Of a stretch of 64,000 nucleotides of DNA, positions 17,575-26,175 are shown piece by piece; within the stretch, counting starts at the first letter, position 1, and each line of letters begins with the position of its first letter. A program made the position numbers and the translations under genes. The stretch covers positions 324,109 through 388,108 of the forward strand of contig NZ_VCIW01000004.1 of the NCBI RefSeq assembly GCF_005765165.1, in the 5' to 3' direction. This DNA comes from Paenibacillus antri (lineage in GTDB: Bacteria > Bacillota > Bacilli > Paenibacillales > YIM-B00363). Under the pieces are notes generated by a model. The model did not search any database, was not told where the DNA came from, and saw nothing but the letters and a program-made list of their open reading frames with translations.

Positions 17575-18711
17575 ATGGATGAGTTGGTCATGAATGCGCT
17601 TCGGGATGCCGTCGCGAAGACGAAACGGAATGCGCTCCGGCACGGCGAACGGTTTCCGTATATTACGGAGGAAAAGCGGTACGACTGGCGCGACGCCAAC
17701 AACGAATGGATCGAGGGCTTCTATGCCGGCTTGGCGTGGCTCGGCCACGAGTTCGAAGGGGACGCGGCGCTCGGCGACGCGGCTCGGCGCTTGACCGCGC
17801 GGCTCGTCGTCCGCATGGAAGCGCGTCAGGCGATGGGGCACCACGATATCGGGTTCCTGTATTCGCTGTCGACGAAGGCGGAATGGATTGTCGACGGCGC
17901 GGAAGCGGCGCGCGACCGTACCGTACAGGCCGCGGACGTGCTGATGGAGCGTTGGCGTCCGGCAGGGCGGTATTTGCAGGCTTGGGGCGAGGAGGGGCAT
18001 GCGGAGCACGGCGGCCGCATCATTATCGATTGCCTGATGAATTTGCCGTTGCTCTTCTGGGCCTCGGAGACGACGGGGAAGCCGGCGTATCGGGAGGCGG
18101 CCGAAGTGCAGGCGGCTCGCTCGCTGAAGTATCTGATGCGCGGCGACGGCTCCTCGTATCACACATTCCGCTTCGAGCCGGCTACGGGCGAACCGGTCCG
18201 CGGCGAGACGCATCAGGGCTATCGCGACGGATCGACGTGGGCGCGCGGGCAAGCCTGGGCGGTCTACGGCTTCGCGCTCGTCTATCGCTACACGGGCGAG
18301 CGGCGGTACTTGGATGCGGCTCTGCGGGCGGCGGCGTATTTCCTCTCGCGGCTGCCGGAGGACGGGGTCGCGCATTGGGACTTCGACGCCCCGAAGGACG
18401 GACTGGACAACCGCGACAGCTCCGCCTCGGCGATTGCGCTCTGCGGGATTCTCGAAATCGGGCTTCTGCTCGAGGAAGGCGCTCCGGAGCGGGACGCGCT
18501 TCTCCAATCGAGCGGGCGAATGCTGCGCTCGCTGATCGAATCGTATTCGACGGTGGACGACCCCGATGCCGAGGGGCTACTGCGGCACGGCGCCTATAAC
18601 GTCTTGGCCGGCAAAGGTCCCGACGATTACATGATCTGGGGCGACTATTATTATGTCGAGGCATTGCTGCGCGTCGCGAAGGGTGTCAACGGATACTGGT
18701 ACGAGCGGTAA
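17575..18711 (+). CDS. GH88-family unsaturated uronyl hydrolase
   Basis: A 378-residue alpha6/alpha6-barrel enzyme. Recognised family blocks are WRDANNEWIEGFYAGLAWL, GHHDIGFLYS (contains the conserved Asp-Ile-Gly-Phe), IIIDCLMNLPLLFWAS (second conserved Asp), THQGYRDGSTWARGQAWAVYGF and DNRDSSASAIA. Such enzymes hydrate the 4,5-unsaturated uronic acid at the non-reducing end of lyase products. ATG 17575 is preferred because GAGGGAGG precedes it. The enzyme has no signal peptide, so it acts in the cytosol after import, completing the lyase, ABC import and hydrolase route. Confidence 0.95.
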   Translation: MDELVMNALRDAVAKTKRNALRHGERFPYITEEKRYDWRDANNEWIEGFYAGLAWLGHEFEGDAALGDAARRLTARLVVRMEARQAMGHHDIGFLYSLSTKAEWIVDGAEAARDRTVQAADVLMERWRPAGRYLQAWGEEGHAEHGGRIIIDCLMNLPLLFWASETTGKPAYREAAEVQAARSLKYLMRGDGSSYHTFRFEPATGEPVRGETHQGYRDGSTWARGQAWAVYGFALVYRYTGERRYLDAALRAAAYFLSRLPEDGVAHWDFDAPKDGLDNRDSSASAIALCGILEIGLLLEEGAPERDALLQSSGRMLRSLIESYSTVDDPDAEGLLRHGAYNVLAGKGPDDYMIWGDYYYVEALLRVAKGVNGYWYER

Positions 18712-18759
18712 GCGGAAAGCGCAGAACGACGAACCGCGAACGACCCATGGTTGCTGCTT

Positions 18760-18809
18760 GAGGCTGTCCCGAAGTAGTTACATCTACTTCGGGACGGCCT
18801 CTATCTTTT
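18760..18809 (+). terminator. Terminator of the polysaccharide locus
   Basis: An 18-bp stem with one mismatch runs from GAGGCTGTCCCGAAGTAG (18760-18777) to 18801, loop TTACAT, then TATCTTTT. The arm GAGGCTGTCCC also resembles terminal inverted repeats of some Bacillota insertion sequences, so an IS-derived origin is possible. Confidence 0.8.
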
Positions 18810-18942
18810 ACGGCATGCGCACGCGCAACAACGACGACTTCCGGTACTCTATAGATTTGGAGGAAAGGTGGAAGATTGATGAAATGGGTTAAGTTTCCGG
18901 TAAGCCGGGTCCGACGTCTTTATCACCCGGAACGAAACCGGC

Positions 18943-19401
18943 AGATTAATTGCCCCAAATAAGTTTGTTAGTCGACTAGGTAAATCTCAATGGATGCTTT
19001 CCCCTTTATATTGGATCCATTTCGAATTTCTATGTCGAAGGTATCTAGGATGGAGTTAATTACGAACAACATTAAATTGACCGAACTGATCATAAGGGAT
19101 CCGCTTGCGGCAGGCACAAAGGTTCCATTTACGATTGCTTAGAACTATTATGAATATGAAACCATTGATTCAACCTGAACGCTTCGACATTTGCCCAGTA
19201 TTACTTGTCCATCCTGAAGTAGATCCAATGACGCCTTTTGCATTAAGTGAACCTTTTTATAACAGATTAAAAAGAAAGAAAGACTGCGTAATCCTAGAAG
19301 GTGCTGGCCATTTTCCGATAGAACAACCGGGTTTGGACCAGATGAAAACCGCTGTTCTTTCTTTTATAAGCGAGATTGAAAATGAAACTACCAAATTATA
19401 A
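18943..19401 (+). pseudogene. Alpha/beta hydrolase, frameshifted and 5'-truncated
   Basis: Consecutive pieces of one hydrolase fall in different frames. APNKFVSRLGKSQWMLSPLYW comes first, then KVSRMELITNNIKLTELIIRDPLAAGTKVPFTIA (frame ending at the TAG of 19140-19142). The C-terminal third, RFDICPVLLVHPEVDPMTPFALSEPFYNRL ending with ILEGAGHFPIEQPG, runs to 19401. The last pieces contain the acid (VDPMTP) and the catalytic His (GHFPIE). At least two frameshifts are visible and the nucleophile region is missing. The gene cannot make a working enzyme. Confidence 0.8.
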
Positions 19402-19656
19402 TGGAAGAGCTAAATACTTGTACGATTGGTGGGATTGTTACGGTAACGGAGACGATAGTTCCACAAGACACAACGGCAGCTGGCACACTAACGGCTACCG
19501 TTGTTCATTGAAGTAACTGGGCAGTTTAACGGAACAAAACCTTCTAGATGCGCGACAAGAACTTGTCCCTATTGTAGACATAGCGCAATAGAGGACAGCT
19601 GCGATCACACACAGTCTGTCCCGTTTCAAGTTCAAGTATATTCATGGTTACCGCAC
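19402..19656. other. Gene-free stretch with short repeats
   Basis: No credible gene is seen. It contains TAACTGGGCAG (19514-19524), which recurs at 20430-20440 and 20706-20716, and CGACAAGAACTTGTCCC (19553-19569). The latter matches 16 of 17 bases of two repeats at 38550 and 38573. It looks like debris of mobile-element ends. Confidence 0.5.
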
Positions 19657-20328
19657 TTATAGATAGGGCAGCAAGTTGTTCATGATGACGGCATATCCGT
19701 TCGCGTACATGTGAATTCCGTCGCTGCTGAAATCCGCGTTCAAATTTCCTTCCTCGTCCGTCAGTCCTTCGTTTACGTCAATGAAGGTATAGTTTTGCTT
19801 AGCCGCAAGCCGCTCGATCGCCCGGTTCGCTTCACGGATCGCCTCGTTAGTTCTGCGCTGGAACACCTCTTCCATGGAAGCTTTGGGCACGAAGGGAAAC
19901 TCCGCCTTGGCGTTCACGGGGTAATACGCCATGACGTACACACGGCAGCCCGGTAGCCGCCGGGCAACTTGGGTCAGAATCTCATCGTAATTCGCCAGCA
20001 GATGCTCCAGTCGATAGTCGGGTGCGCTGATATCGTTGGTTCCGATGTTGATGAAAAGCTTGGAGGGCTCCAGCTCGAAGATACATGCCTCCATAGACGC
20101 GAGTAAATCTGCCGTCACATATCCGGCAATGCCGCGATTATAGATGCAATATCGGGTCTCCAGCTTCATCTGCATCTCGTTGATTGGGAAAAACTCCATC
20201 AGTGATGAACCGGCAAGCACCGTTTGACCCTTCAAAGCGAGCTGGTTGAGGATGTTGAATTTCCGTACCTTTTCCTTCTTCTCATCATGCACTTCCGGCA
20301 GAGCCGGATCCCCCTCTATATTCGTCAT
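19657..20328 (-). CDS. SGNH/GDSL-family hydrolase
   Basis: A 223-residue cytoplasmic esterase-like protein. SGNH blocks are visible: block I LAGSSLMEF (nucleophile Ser), block II RGIAGY (Gly), block III INIGTNDIS (Asn) and block V SSDGIHMYANGY (Asp and His). This is the platelet-activating-factor acetylhydrolase-like/GDSL lipase group, which often deacylates glycans. The start ATG has GAAGGGGG upstream. It stands alone and is flanked by two copies of TAACTGGGCAG, suggesting it arrived with repeat-bordered DNA. Substrate unknown. Confidence 0.9.
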   Translation of the reverse strand: MTNIEGDPALPEVHDEKKEKVRKFNILNQLALKGQTVLAGSSLMEFFPINEMQMKLETRYCIYNRGIAGYVTADLLASMEACIFELEPSKLFINIGTNDISAPDYRLEHLLANYDEILTQVARRLPGCRVYVMAYYPVNAKAEFPFVPKASMEEVFQRRTNEAIREANRAIERLAAKQNYTFIDVNEGLTDEEGNLNADFSSDGIHMYANGYAVIMNNLLPYL

Positions 20329-20937
20329 CCGTCATGCCCCCTTCTCGTAGCTTTCTTCCATTTTACCTGTTTCGTTCAATAAACAACATGATGTGGCTGC
20401 CGGCGCACTGATCGGCAGCCTCGCTACGTTAACTGGGCAGAATAGTTTAATGGTAAAGTATTGAAAGAGAAATCTGTATTTACGTTGTAGAACACGATAT
20501 TCCAACAACCTAGCAGATTGGAGTAAATATGGTGAAGATATATGGCGATTAACGAGTAACCATAAAAAAGTTCAGTCAATCATTTAAGAACAACGATCCG
20601 AGATTTTCCCAAAGTATTTCAATAAAAATTTTAAAGGACACCCTATAACAGATAATTACCTTACAACTGGAACCCATCATTATTATGATAGCGGTATGGT
20701 TGAAGTAACTGGGCAGTATAGTTACAAATAAAGGGAATAAATCCTTCCGCGGCAAGAGGGATCGTTTGTACCGAACGAAGGGAAGTTACGGAGGACGGAA
20801 CCTTACTGTTGGAAGGAGAAGGGGGGGGGGGCTATTCAACATTGAAAATAATTACACGGACCTACTTCTATTTCGACAAAAAAATTGATAGTGTGATGGT
20901 AAACGATAACAACCTAATACTCACATCGTACGACAAT
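20329..20937. other. Gene-free stretch, degenerate reading frames, G11 run
   Basis: I see no intact gene. A short frame ends ITDNYLTTGTHHYYDSGMVEVTGQYSYK at 20731, and another gives VPNEGKLRRTEPYCWKEKGGGG; both look like decayed coding DNA. A run of eleven G lies at 20821-20831. The TAACTGGGCAG repeat occurs at 20430 and 20706. Confidence 0.4.
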
Positions 20938-21020
20938 GGCAAACTTACTGAAAAGTGAGGACGCAAAGCTAATAGGGGCTAAGGTGGATACCTTCATCCA
21001 TGACGCTCGCCAGCTGCCGA
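20938..21020 (+). ncRNA. c-di-GMP-I (GEMM-I) riboswitch aptamer
   Basis: All key parts of the class are present in order. These are GGCAAAC, a stem capped by a GAAA tetraloop (CTTACT-GAAA-AGTGAG), the invariant GACGCAAAGC, the strand AATAGGGGCTAAGG, an apical hairpin, then ATGACGCTCGCCAG and the closing CTGCCGAA that pairs with the first strand. GAAA docking into its receptor and GACGCAAAGC stacking on the ligand are established for this class. It binds cyclic di-GMP and normally controls motility, adhesion or envelope genes. Here the gene behind it is destroyed. Confidence 0.93.
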
Positions 21021-21035
21021 ATACGACGGGAACCC

Positions 21036-21068
21036 ACCGTCTATTCATTGATTTCGAACGGTTTTTTT
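21036..21068 (+). terminator. Probable riboswitch terminator
   Basis: ACCGT (21036-21040) pairs with ACGGT (21058-21062), followed by seven T ending at 21068. The stem is short, but the position right after the c-di-GMP aptamer and the T run suit an expression platform acting by transcription termination. Confidence 0.55.
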
Positions 21069-21159
21069 GCGTTTTCAAAAAGGTGTATTCGGTTCGTGAC
21101 AGCCGACTTTAACGAAGGAGGTGAGGAGCTAGCTTCATCGCGATCGCCGATATGACCTA

Positions 21160-21392
21160 ATGACCGCCGCTTCCGCAATGAATGTATTAGAAGCGATGGC
21201 CAACCGTTTCGATCGAAAGGTAGTGCATGCCCCTGATCCGAACGGGTTGCCGGGGGGATATCCGGTCCTGATCGCAGAGAGCAGCGTTAACGTTATTCTG
21301 CCGGACAATCTAACCCTTCAAGAAGCCATACACATGAATGAAGAGGGGCAGAGGTTAGAGGAGTACAGCGTTCATGCCAATGCGGGTATTAT
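21160..21392 (+). pseudogene. Unrecognised dehydrogenase-like C-terminal fragment
   Basis: About 78 codons (NVLEAMANRFDRKVVHAPD, NGLPGGYPVLIAES, VNVILPDNLTLQEAIHMNEEGQ) are well formed. They resemble the C-terminal part of a larger NAD(P)-type enzyme, but I cannot name the family. The frame then runs into sequence of a broken SDR gene, so it is a fusion of two remnants. A good ribosome binding site (GAAGGAGGTGAGG, 21113-21125) lies upstream, which suggests the riboswitch once controlled this gene. Confidence 0.45.
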
Positions 21393-21395
21393 CGA

Positions 21396-21794
21396 CAAGC
21401 CAAATTTATTAGCGAAATTAGCTTTGCAGATTGGAATAAAATCAGTAACATTAATCTTACTGGCATGTTCCTACGGCAAAGTATGCGATTCAGCAAATGG
21501 TAAAGCAAAGCGGCGGCCCGATCGAAAGATAACATACGTATTAATGTCGTTTGGACAGGCAATATGCAAACTCCGTTGCTGGAGAGACAGCTCAGCGAGG
21601 ATCCGAATACTGAAGCCGCTCTGCAAGCGATGGGGCAAATTTCTTCTCCTGAAGAAGTAGCGAATTTGGCGGCGTTTCTCGCAAGCGACGAAGCTTCGGC
21701 AATGAAAGGTTCTGCAGTGATTTATCGATCAGGGCGAAACGCTCGGCTATGGCAAAGGGTTAAGGGGGATCTAATCAGATCTAAACCCCCATAG
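21396..21794 (+). pseudogene. Short-chain dehydrogenase/reductase, frameshifted with internal deletion
   Basis: SDR segments appear in successive frames: SFADWNKISNINLTGMFL (the N-x-x-N-L-x-G region before the active site), YAIQQMVKQSGGPI, then after a gap IRINVVWTGNMQTPLLERQL and ISSPEEVANLAAFLASDEAS. The Ser-Tyr-Lys active site is deleted, since about 70 residues between GGPI and IRINV are missing. The end lacks the usual VDGG. The enzyme is inactive. Confidence 0.8.
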
Positions 21795-21818
21795 TCGAGA
21801 ATCGAATGGGGGAGCATC

Positions 21819-23060
21819 ATGGCAAAGTTGGCAATTATCGGCGGTGGAATTATTGGCCTTGCTTGCGCATATTATTGGCGCAAACAAAATCAAGAAGTAG
21901 TCCTTATCGATAAAGGCAATCCGGGCGAAGGTCCTTCCAGATGCAATATGGGGTGGGTTTCCCCGACATTATCGGGACCGTTGCCCGGGCCTGGAATGAT
22001 AGGAACGTCCATGAAGTGGCTGTTCAAGAAAGACAGCCCCTTATACGTTAAACCGAGTGCAGTCCCTTTCTTGGCGCCCTGGTTAATTCAGTTTATGCGT
22101 TACTGTAACGAACAAAAGTATCAATTGGCTTGCGATGCCGGTTTCCATATAAGCAAGGATACGTTTCAGTTGTTTGACGAGCTTGTGGACGACGGCGTCG
22201 AATTCGAAATGCACCGGAAAGGACTCCTCGTCCTGGGCTCGAACGAATCGGATTTGCAGCATAAGTACGAGGACTTGAAACAAGTCGAACGTATCGGCTT
22301 GCCGCGTCCGGAGCTGGTTACCGGGGCCGAATTGTTAAAGATGGAGCCTCATATGAAGGCGAACTTGGCCGGAGCGTTATTCCTGCCTAAAGAGCGGCAT
22401 GTTCGTCCCGAGAGTATGGTGAACGGACTGATCGATTGGCTGCAGGTCAATGGAGTCGAAATGAAAACCAACGACGCGGTAACGGATATCGTCCATAACC
22501 ATGCTCGAGTGGAGAGGGTAAGATGCAATACCGGTTGGGTAGAAGCCGATATGTTTTTATTAGCGGCGGGCGCGTGGTCTTCCCAACTTATGAAAAAGTT
22601 AAATTATTCTCTTCCGATCACTGCGGGGAAAGGGTACAGCATCACGTATCAGTCGCCTAATATGGAATTCAATCATCCGATTTACTTTGCAAAGGACAAA
22701 ACGGCTTTGACTCCATTCGACGGCGCTCTGCGTATAGGCGGTACGATGGAATTATCCGGCATTAACGATGAGTTGATGTCGGACCGCGTGAACGGCATCA
22801 AAAGCTCAGTCGCAAAATTTCTGTCTAAAGAGATTCATGGATCGGGGGAAGTGATCTTGTCCGGGATGAGACCGATGACGCCGGACAGCTTGCCTGTTCT
22901 AGGGGGACTTCCGAACTTCAAAAATGTATTCGTAGCCGCAGGACATGGCGGGAACGGGTTATTGATGTCGCTTTCGACGGGTCGTATTCTATCGGATTTA
23001 ATTAGCGGCAGGGATCCGGGTCTCGATGTTACGCCATTCTCTCCGCAGCGGTTTAAATAA
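21819..23060 (+). CDS. FAD-dependent oxidoreductase, DAO family (amino-acid dehydrogenase/oxidase-like)
   Basis: A 413-residue flavoprotein. The Rossmann FAD motif is IIGGGIIGLACAYYWRKQNQEVVLIDKG at the N-terminus. A substrate-binding beta-sheet region follows, and the second FAD contact is near the C-terminus (GMRPMTPDSLPVLGGLPNFKNVFVAAGHGGNGLLMS). This is the D-amino-acid dehydrogenase/glycine oxidase group, which oxidises secondary or D-amino acids to imino acids. The ATG has a GGGGG-rich site upstream. The two gene fragments before it and a long gap after it give no pathway. DadA-like or hydroxyproline-dehydrogenase-like activity are both possible. Confidence 0.88.
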   Translation: MAKLAIIGGGIIGLACAYYWRKQNQEVVLIDKGNPGEGPSRCNMGWVSPTLSGPLPGPGMIGTSMKWLFKKDSPLYVKPSAVPFLAPWLIQFMRYCNEQKYQLACDAGFHISKDTFQLFDELVDDGVEFEMHRKGLLVLGSNESDLQHKYEDLKQVERIGLPRPELVTGAELLKMEPHMKANLAGALFLPKERHVRPESMVNGLIDWLQVNGVEMKTNDAVTDIVHNHARVERVRCNTGWVEADMFLLAAGAWSSQLMKKLNYSLPITAGKGYSITYQSPNMEFNHPIYFAKDKTALTPFDGALRIGGTMELSGINDELMSDRVNGIKSSVAKFLSKEIHGSGEVILSGMRPMTPDSLPVLGGLPNFKNVFVAAGHGGNGLLMSLSTGRILSDLISGRDPGLDVTPFSPQRFK

Positions 23061-23994
23061 TATCGGACAGGGATAAGGTGCCGCTTAACTGTATGCTAAT
23101 AAATAGACTATATTCGTATACTTCGAAAATTTCTTTATCTATACGCGTTCTTGTCATGAGTTTATGCTAATGTTATGATTTTTCTAGATTCTATATCCCT
23201 TTACGCAAATTTAAGCCCTAGCGGCAGTATAACCACGGTCTGTTCGACCGGAGTATGCTGCTGTTATTTTTGTGTTCAGGCAAAATCTTAGACGGAGGGG
23301 TTACTCTAGGAGGTAGTTCATTCAACGGGTCTGTAGCAAAGTACCCAATGTAAAAATATAGTCGAGGATACACTAGCATGGTAATCCTAAAAGTACAGAT
23401 TAACGTATCATAGGAGGGCTCTCGTTGAGAGTTATCCCCTTGGCGGAAATTGGGGAAGAGTACGATTCGATTCTGACTTTGGACTCGAGATGACTATCGT
23501 TCCTGAACCAGCAGGGATGATATTGTTTATTATCAGAACTACGAACCGCCAGTTATTGGTACGACTCACTTTCTAATTAGTTTACATAATATATATTCTG
23601 TTTGGCAGTTTGGCCAGTTATCGTATCGTTGACATAATTATCGTACCGGCACTGGGAATTATGGGACGCGACCCTGGGAGTTATCGGTCGGTACGATAAT
23701 TATTATTTCCAACATATTATTTAGTCAAAACCTTGGGGTCGCCGTTGATCTACGGCAATAGGGACCCCCCTTGAGATAAGCCCGAAGAGTCCCATGTACA
23801 CACCAAACGGTTACTGGCCGGCCCCGTATGGGCACCGTTTACTCTGCTCATCGTCGATTTACTACGCAGTGAGGGAGGGACCGACTCGCCGCGGAAATGC
23901 ATTATCGGGGTACGCGATACCTACCATGTCATCCAGCGTCTTTCTTATTTTAGCCCACGAATATTTGCAATCTTGAAAGCCCCATGCTGATTCT
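23061..23994. other. Long intergenic region with hairpins and repeats, no convincing gene
   Basis: A GC-rich hairpin core CGGTC-TGTTC-GACCG (23236-23250) followed by TTATTTTTG looks like a terminator. A peptide frame LRVIPLAEIGEEYDS starts at a TTG at 23424 behind AGGAGGG but stops after 22 codons, probably a gene remnant. The region also holds the 22-bp repeat array (23617-23703) and a GGGGTC...GACCCC hairpin near 23740. None of the longer frames is credible. Confidence 0.5.
23617..23703. repeat. Array of about 22-bp repeats bounded by a perfect 15-bp inverted repeat
   Basis: Successive units begin GTTATCGTATCG (23617), ATTATCGTACCGGCACTGGGA (23637, 21 bp in the unit), ATTATGGGACGCGACCCTGGGA-like (23658) and GTTATCGGTCGGTACGATAA (23680). 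ATAATTATCGTACCG (23634-23648) is exactly inverted at 23689-23703. Short repeats of this size in series are typical of transposase-binding ends of Tn7/Mu-type elements. No transposase gene is near. Confidence 0.6.
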
Positions 23995-25068
23995 TCAGTC
24001 GGGTGCATCGGATTCGAAGTAATCTAGTTCCTCTGGCGTTGTTAAGACGGTAAACCGAAGGGTATATTCCTTCGTTTCACCCGGAGCGATCTCCTCAAGC
24101 CAGCCGAGCTCCCGGTCCTTCGACCGGCCTTCAACGCCACCGTTCATCGGCTCGAACGCCGTTACGTATTCGCCATGCCCGAAGTGCAGCCAATTACCGA
24201 GCCTTGGCAGCGCCGCTTTCGGATATTCCAGTTTTACGCCGAGACCCAGCTTGCGGTTCACGATCCCGACCTGTGCCAGCCCGTCCTCATTTTCCTTCAC
24301 ATCGATATATAGGAAATCCTGGGACGCGCCATCATGAATCTCCAACGGTGCCGGAATGCGACGCATGTCCTCCGCGTGGTGATTCCGTACATTGTCGGAC
24401 AATCCGGATACGGTGGTTGCGCGATAGATGAGCTTCGCCCCTTCGTCCACGAGTGGATAACCGAAGGTGAAGTGATACAGCATCGCGTGAGGTGTAACCA
24501 CGTTATGATGATTCGTAAATATGTCCTTCAGCTCGATCGTCGGCGAACCGAGCGAAGTCCGAATTAAGCGCCTCAGGCTTACATTCGGGCCGAACAAGGC
24601 GGTTTCACGCACTTCGCCTTCAATTTCCAACTCATACCGCCCAGCCTTCCATTCGCCCCCACAAACGCGGTTGACGGTCGCCCGAAGGTTGGAAAAGCGT
24701 CCATGCAGGCTTAACTCCTCGCCGGCGTCGACGTTCGGCCGGCCGGTGTACGTGACGCCGCAAGTGACCAGCAGCCCGCCATAGAAGGACCTCAAAAACT
24801 CCGATCCCCGGCTATAACTTTCGGATGGAGCAGTGATCCCGCCGAAGGAGCGGAAATGCAATGGTATTCCTTTGAAAAAGGTATCCGCAATGTCGAGCCC
24901 GCGATTTTTAAGCACAGAAAAGGTAAGCCCCGAGCCGTTATAGAACTCAGCAACCTTCACCCCTTCACTCGGACCGTTTTCCAACGTGTATTCTTTGATA
25001 CCGCAGAGCTGTCTCATATCAATGATTTTATCGCGCAAACCGTGCTCATTGAAAAGATTAGATGACAT
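23995..25068 (-). CDS. DUF4432 family protein (aldose-epimerase-like fold)
   Basis: A 357-residue cytoplasmic protein resembling the DUF4432/aldose 1-epimerase superfamily. It has FSVLKNRGLDIADTFFKGIPLHFRSFGG near the N-terminus, SLHGRFSNLRA, HAMLYHFTFGYPLVDEG and YVTAFEPMNGGVEGR, with His and Glu residues placed as in galactose-mutarotase folds. Relatives sit in sugar-catabolic operons and are thought to handle sugar anomers or unusual sugars. ATG 25068 (GGTGAAGG upstream) is preferred to the TTG at 25146. The gene is divergent from a damaged gene at 25210. Specific function unknown. Confidence 0.85.
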   Translation of the reverse strand: MSSNLFNEHGLRDKIIDMRQLCGIKEYTLENGPSEGVKVAEFYNGSGLTFSVLKNRGLDIADTFFKGIPLHFRSFGGITAPSESYSRGSEFLRSFYGGLLVTCGVTYTGRPNVDAGEELSLHGRFSNLRATVNRVCGGEWKAGRYELEIEGEVRETALFGPNVSLRRLIRTSLGSPTIELKDIFTNHHNVVTPHAMLYHFTFGYPLVDEGAKLIYRATTVSGLSDNVRNHHAEDMRRIPAPLEIHDGASQDFLYIDVKENEDGLAQVGIVNRKLGLGVKLEYPKAALPRLGNWLHFGHGEYVTAFEPMNGGVEGRSKDRELGWLEEIAPGETKEYTLRFTVLTTPEELDYFESDAPD

Positions 25069-25209
25069 GCCTTCACCATCCCGAACGTTTGCCTCGATTC
25101 TAGCGAAATCGCACGTCGGCAACAACCCCCCTCTTTTGGCAACCAAATTGCGTATAGTGTCTACATAAATCCTATTCGAAAACGCTACAATGGAAATCTA
25201 TTCTGTTTA

Positions 25210-25603
25210 TTGGAGGGAACGTGGTGCAATATACCTCATTTCGCTCGGCGTATACTGGATGAAGGTGGATTGACCGGATTTACTAACGCCGGAGGAACAT
25301 TCGAGGACGACGATTACCGCAAGTCGTCTTCGAAGCCGTGCCCGCGAGATGCTCATCGAAGTGTAGATCGGCTGCGAAGGTTCATCCCGGAGTATACGGA
25401 TAGCCTAGTAGAGCTTGCGATCAAGTACCATCCTGGCATCACAACGGCGCTCGTCTCGATGCATGGTCCTTCTTACGCGGACCAAAATATTTCCGCGTTG
25501 GACAAAGCGCCGCTGCAGCCCGACATTTTCTACGAGATCTTTAAATACCATCGATTGATCCGCACTTTTTACGACAGAAATTTTTTCTCGTACCTCCGGA
25601 CCC
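25210..25603 (+). pseudogene. Unrecognised truncated gene divergent from DUF4432
   Basis: A frame behind TTGGAGGGAACG codes for ILDEGGLTGFTNAGGTFEDDD, then DAHRSVDRLRRFIPEYTDSLVELAIKYHPGITTALVSMHGPSY, and so on. It merges at about 25596 into the duplicated araC 3' segment, which it reads in antisense. The last 27 codons are therefore not its own, and the gene is 3'-truncated by the duplication boundary. I do not recognise the family. Confidence 0.4.
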
Positions 25604-26175
25604 GCTACCAGGGCAAGGAGTTATCCTGCTCTTTGTGGGTAGACACAGTAAACAACGATGCACAAAACCGGCTCAAGCTGTAGCCGGTTTTCTTTTTGAA
25701 CATTTTCCCGAATGTATGCACATCTGCGTATCCTACGCGCTCCGCGATCTCGCCGACCGTCAAACCGCCCTGCAGGGCAAGCTCCTTCGCCTTCTCCACC
25801 CGGACATGGATTAAATACTGGATTGGCGTCATCCCGAACGTACGCTTGAACTGTTCGATCATGTAATTGCGGCTGAGGCCCGAAAGCTTCTCTAGGTCGC
25901 CGATCTGGACGTTGCTCCGGTACTGCTCCACGAAAAAAGTAAACGTCCTGCAACGGCTCGATCGCCTCATTGGGATTCATAAAAACAACGGTTTTTCACC
26001 CAAAACGTATCCTCCTTGATTGAAGTCCTCCAAGCATAAGCAGAAACCCCGACTTTGGCAACCAGAATGATGATTCGTGCTAAATACTTTCCGAGGGAAA
26101 CGCTTTTATAATAACTCTAACAAGGACGTAATAATCTAAGATGATGAGGGGAGGAGCTAATAAAAATGGGGGCGC
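25596..26175. repeat. Duplicated araC-desaturase-start segment, copy 1 (with internal deletion)
   Basis: This segment is nearly identical to 30961-32045. It covers the araC 3' half, the araC start region, the divergent promoter and the first codons of the desaturase. An internal part of copy 2, about 0.5 kb (about 31305-31798), is absent here. Differences between the copies are scattered single bases, which points to a fairly old duplication. Confidence 0.9.
25605..26003 (-). pseudogene. AraC-family regulator, internally deleted copy
   Basis: The start region (MNPNEAIEPLQDVYF, with the expected ATG changed to TTG at 26001-26003) is joined out of frame to the C-terminal DNA-binding domain (RSNVQIGDLEKLSGLSRNYMIEQF, then GGLTVGEIAERVGYADVHTFGKMF). 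The sensor domain present in the intact paralogue at 30970-31869 is gone. It lies divergent from the intact desaturase, so that gene has lost its local regulator and may now depend on the paralogue. Confidence 0.88.

Noticed and set aside
23794..23976. 60-codon frame in the 23-24 kb gap
   Set aside because: Low-quality composition, no ribosome binding site, no family; the whole gap looks non-coding.
25664..25695. AGCCGGTT/AACCGGCT hairpin with a T run as a terminator for plus-strand genes
   Set aside because: It lies inside the AraC C-terminal coding sequence in both copies and encodes conserved residues there, so termination is not its obvious role, although it could act on antisense transcripts.
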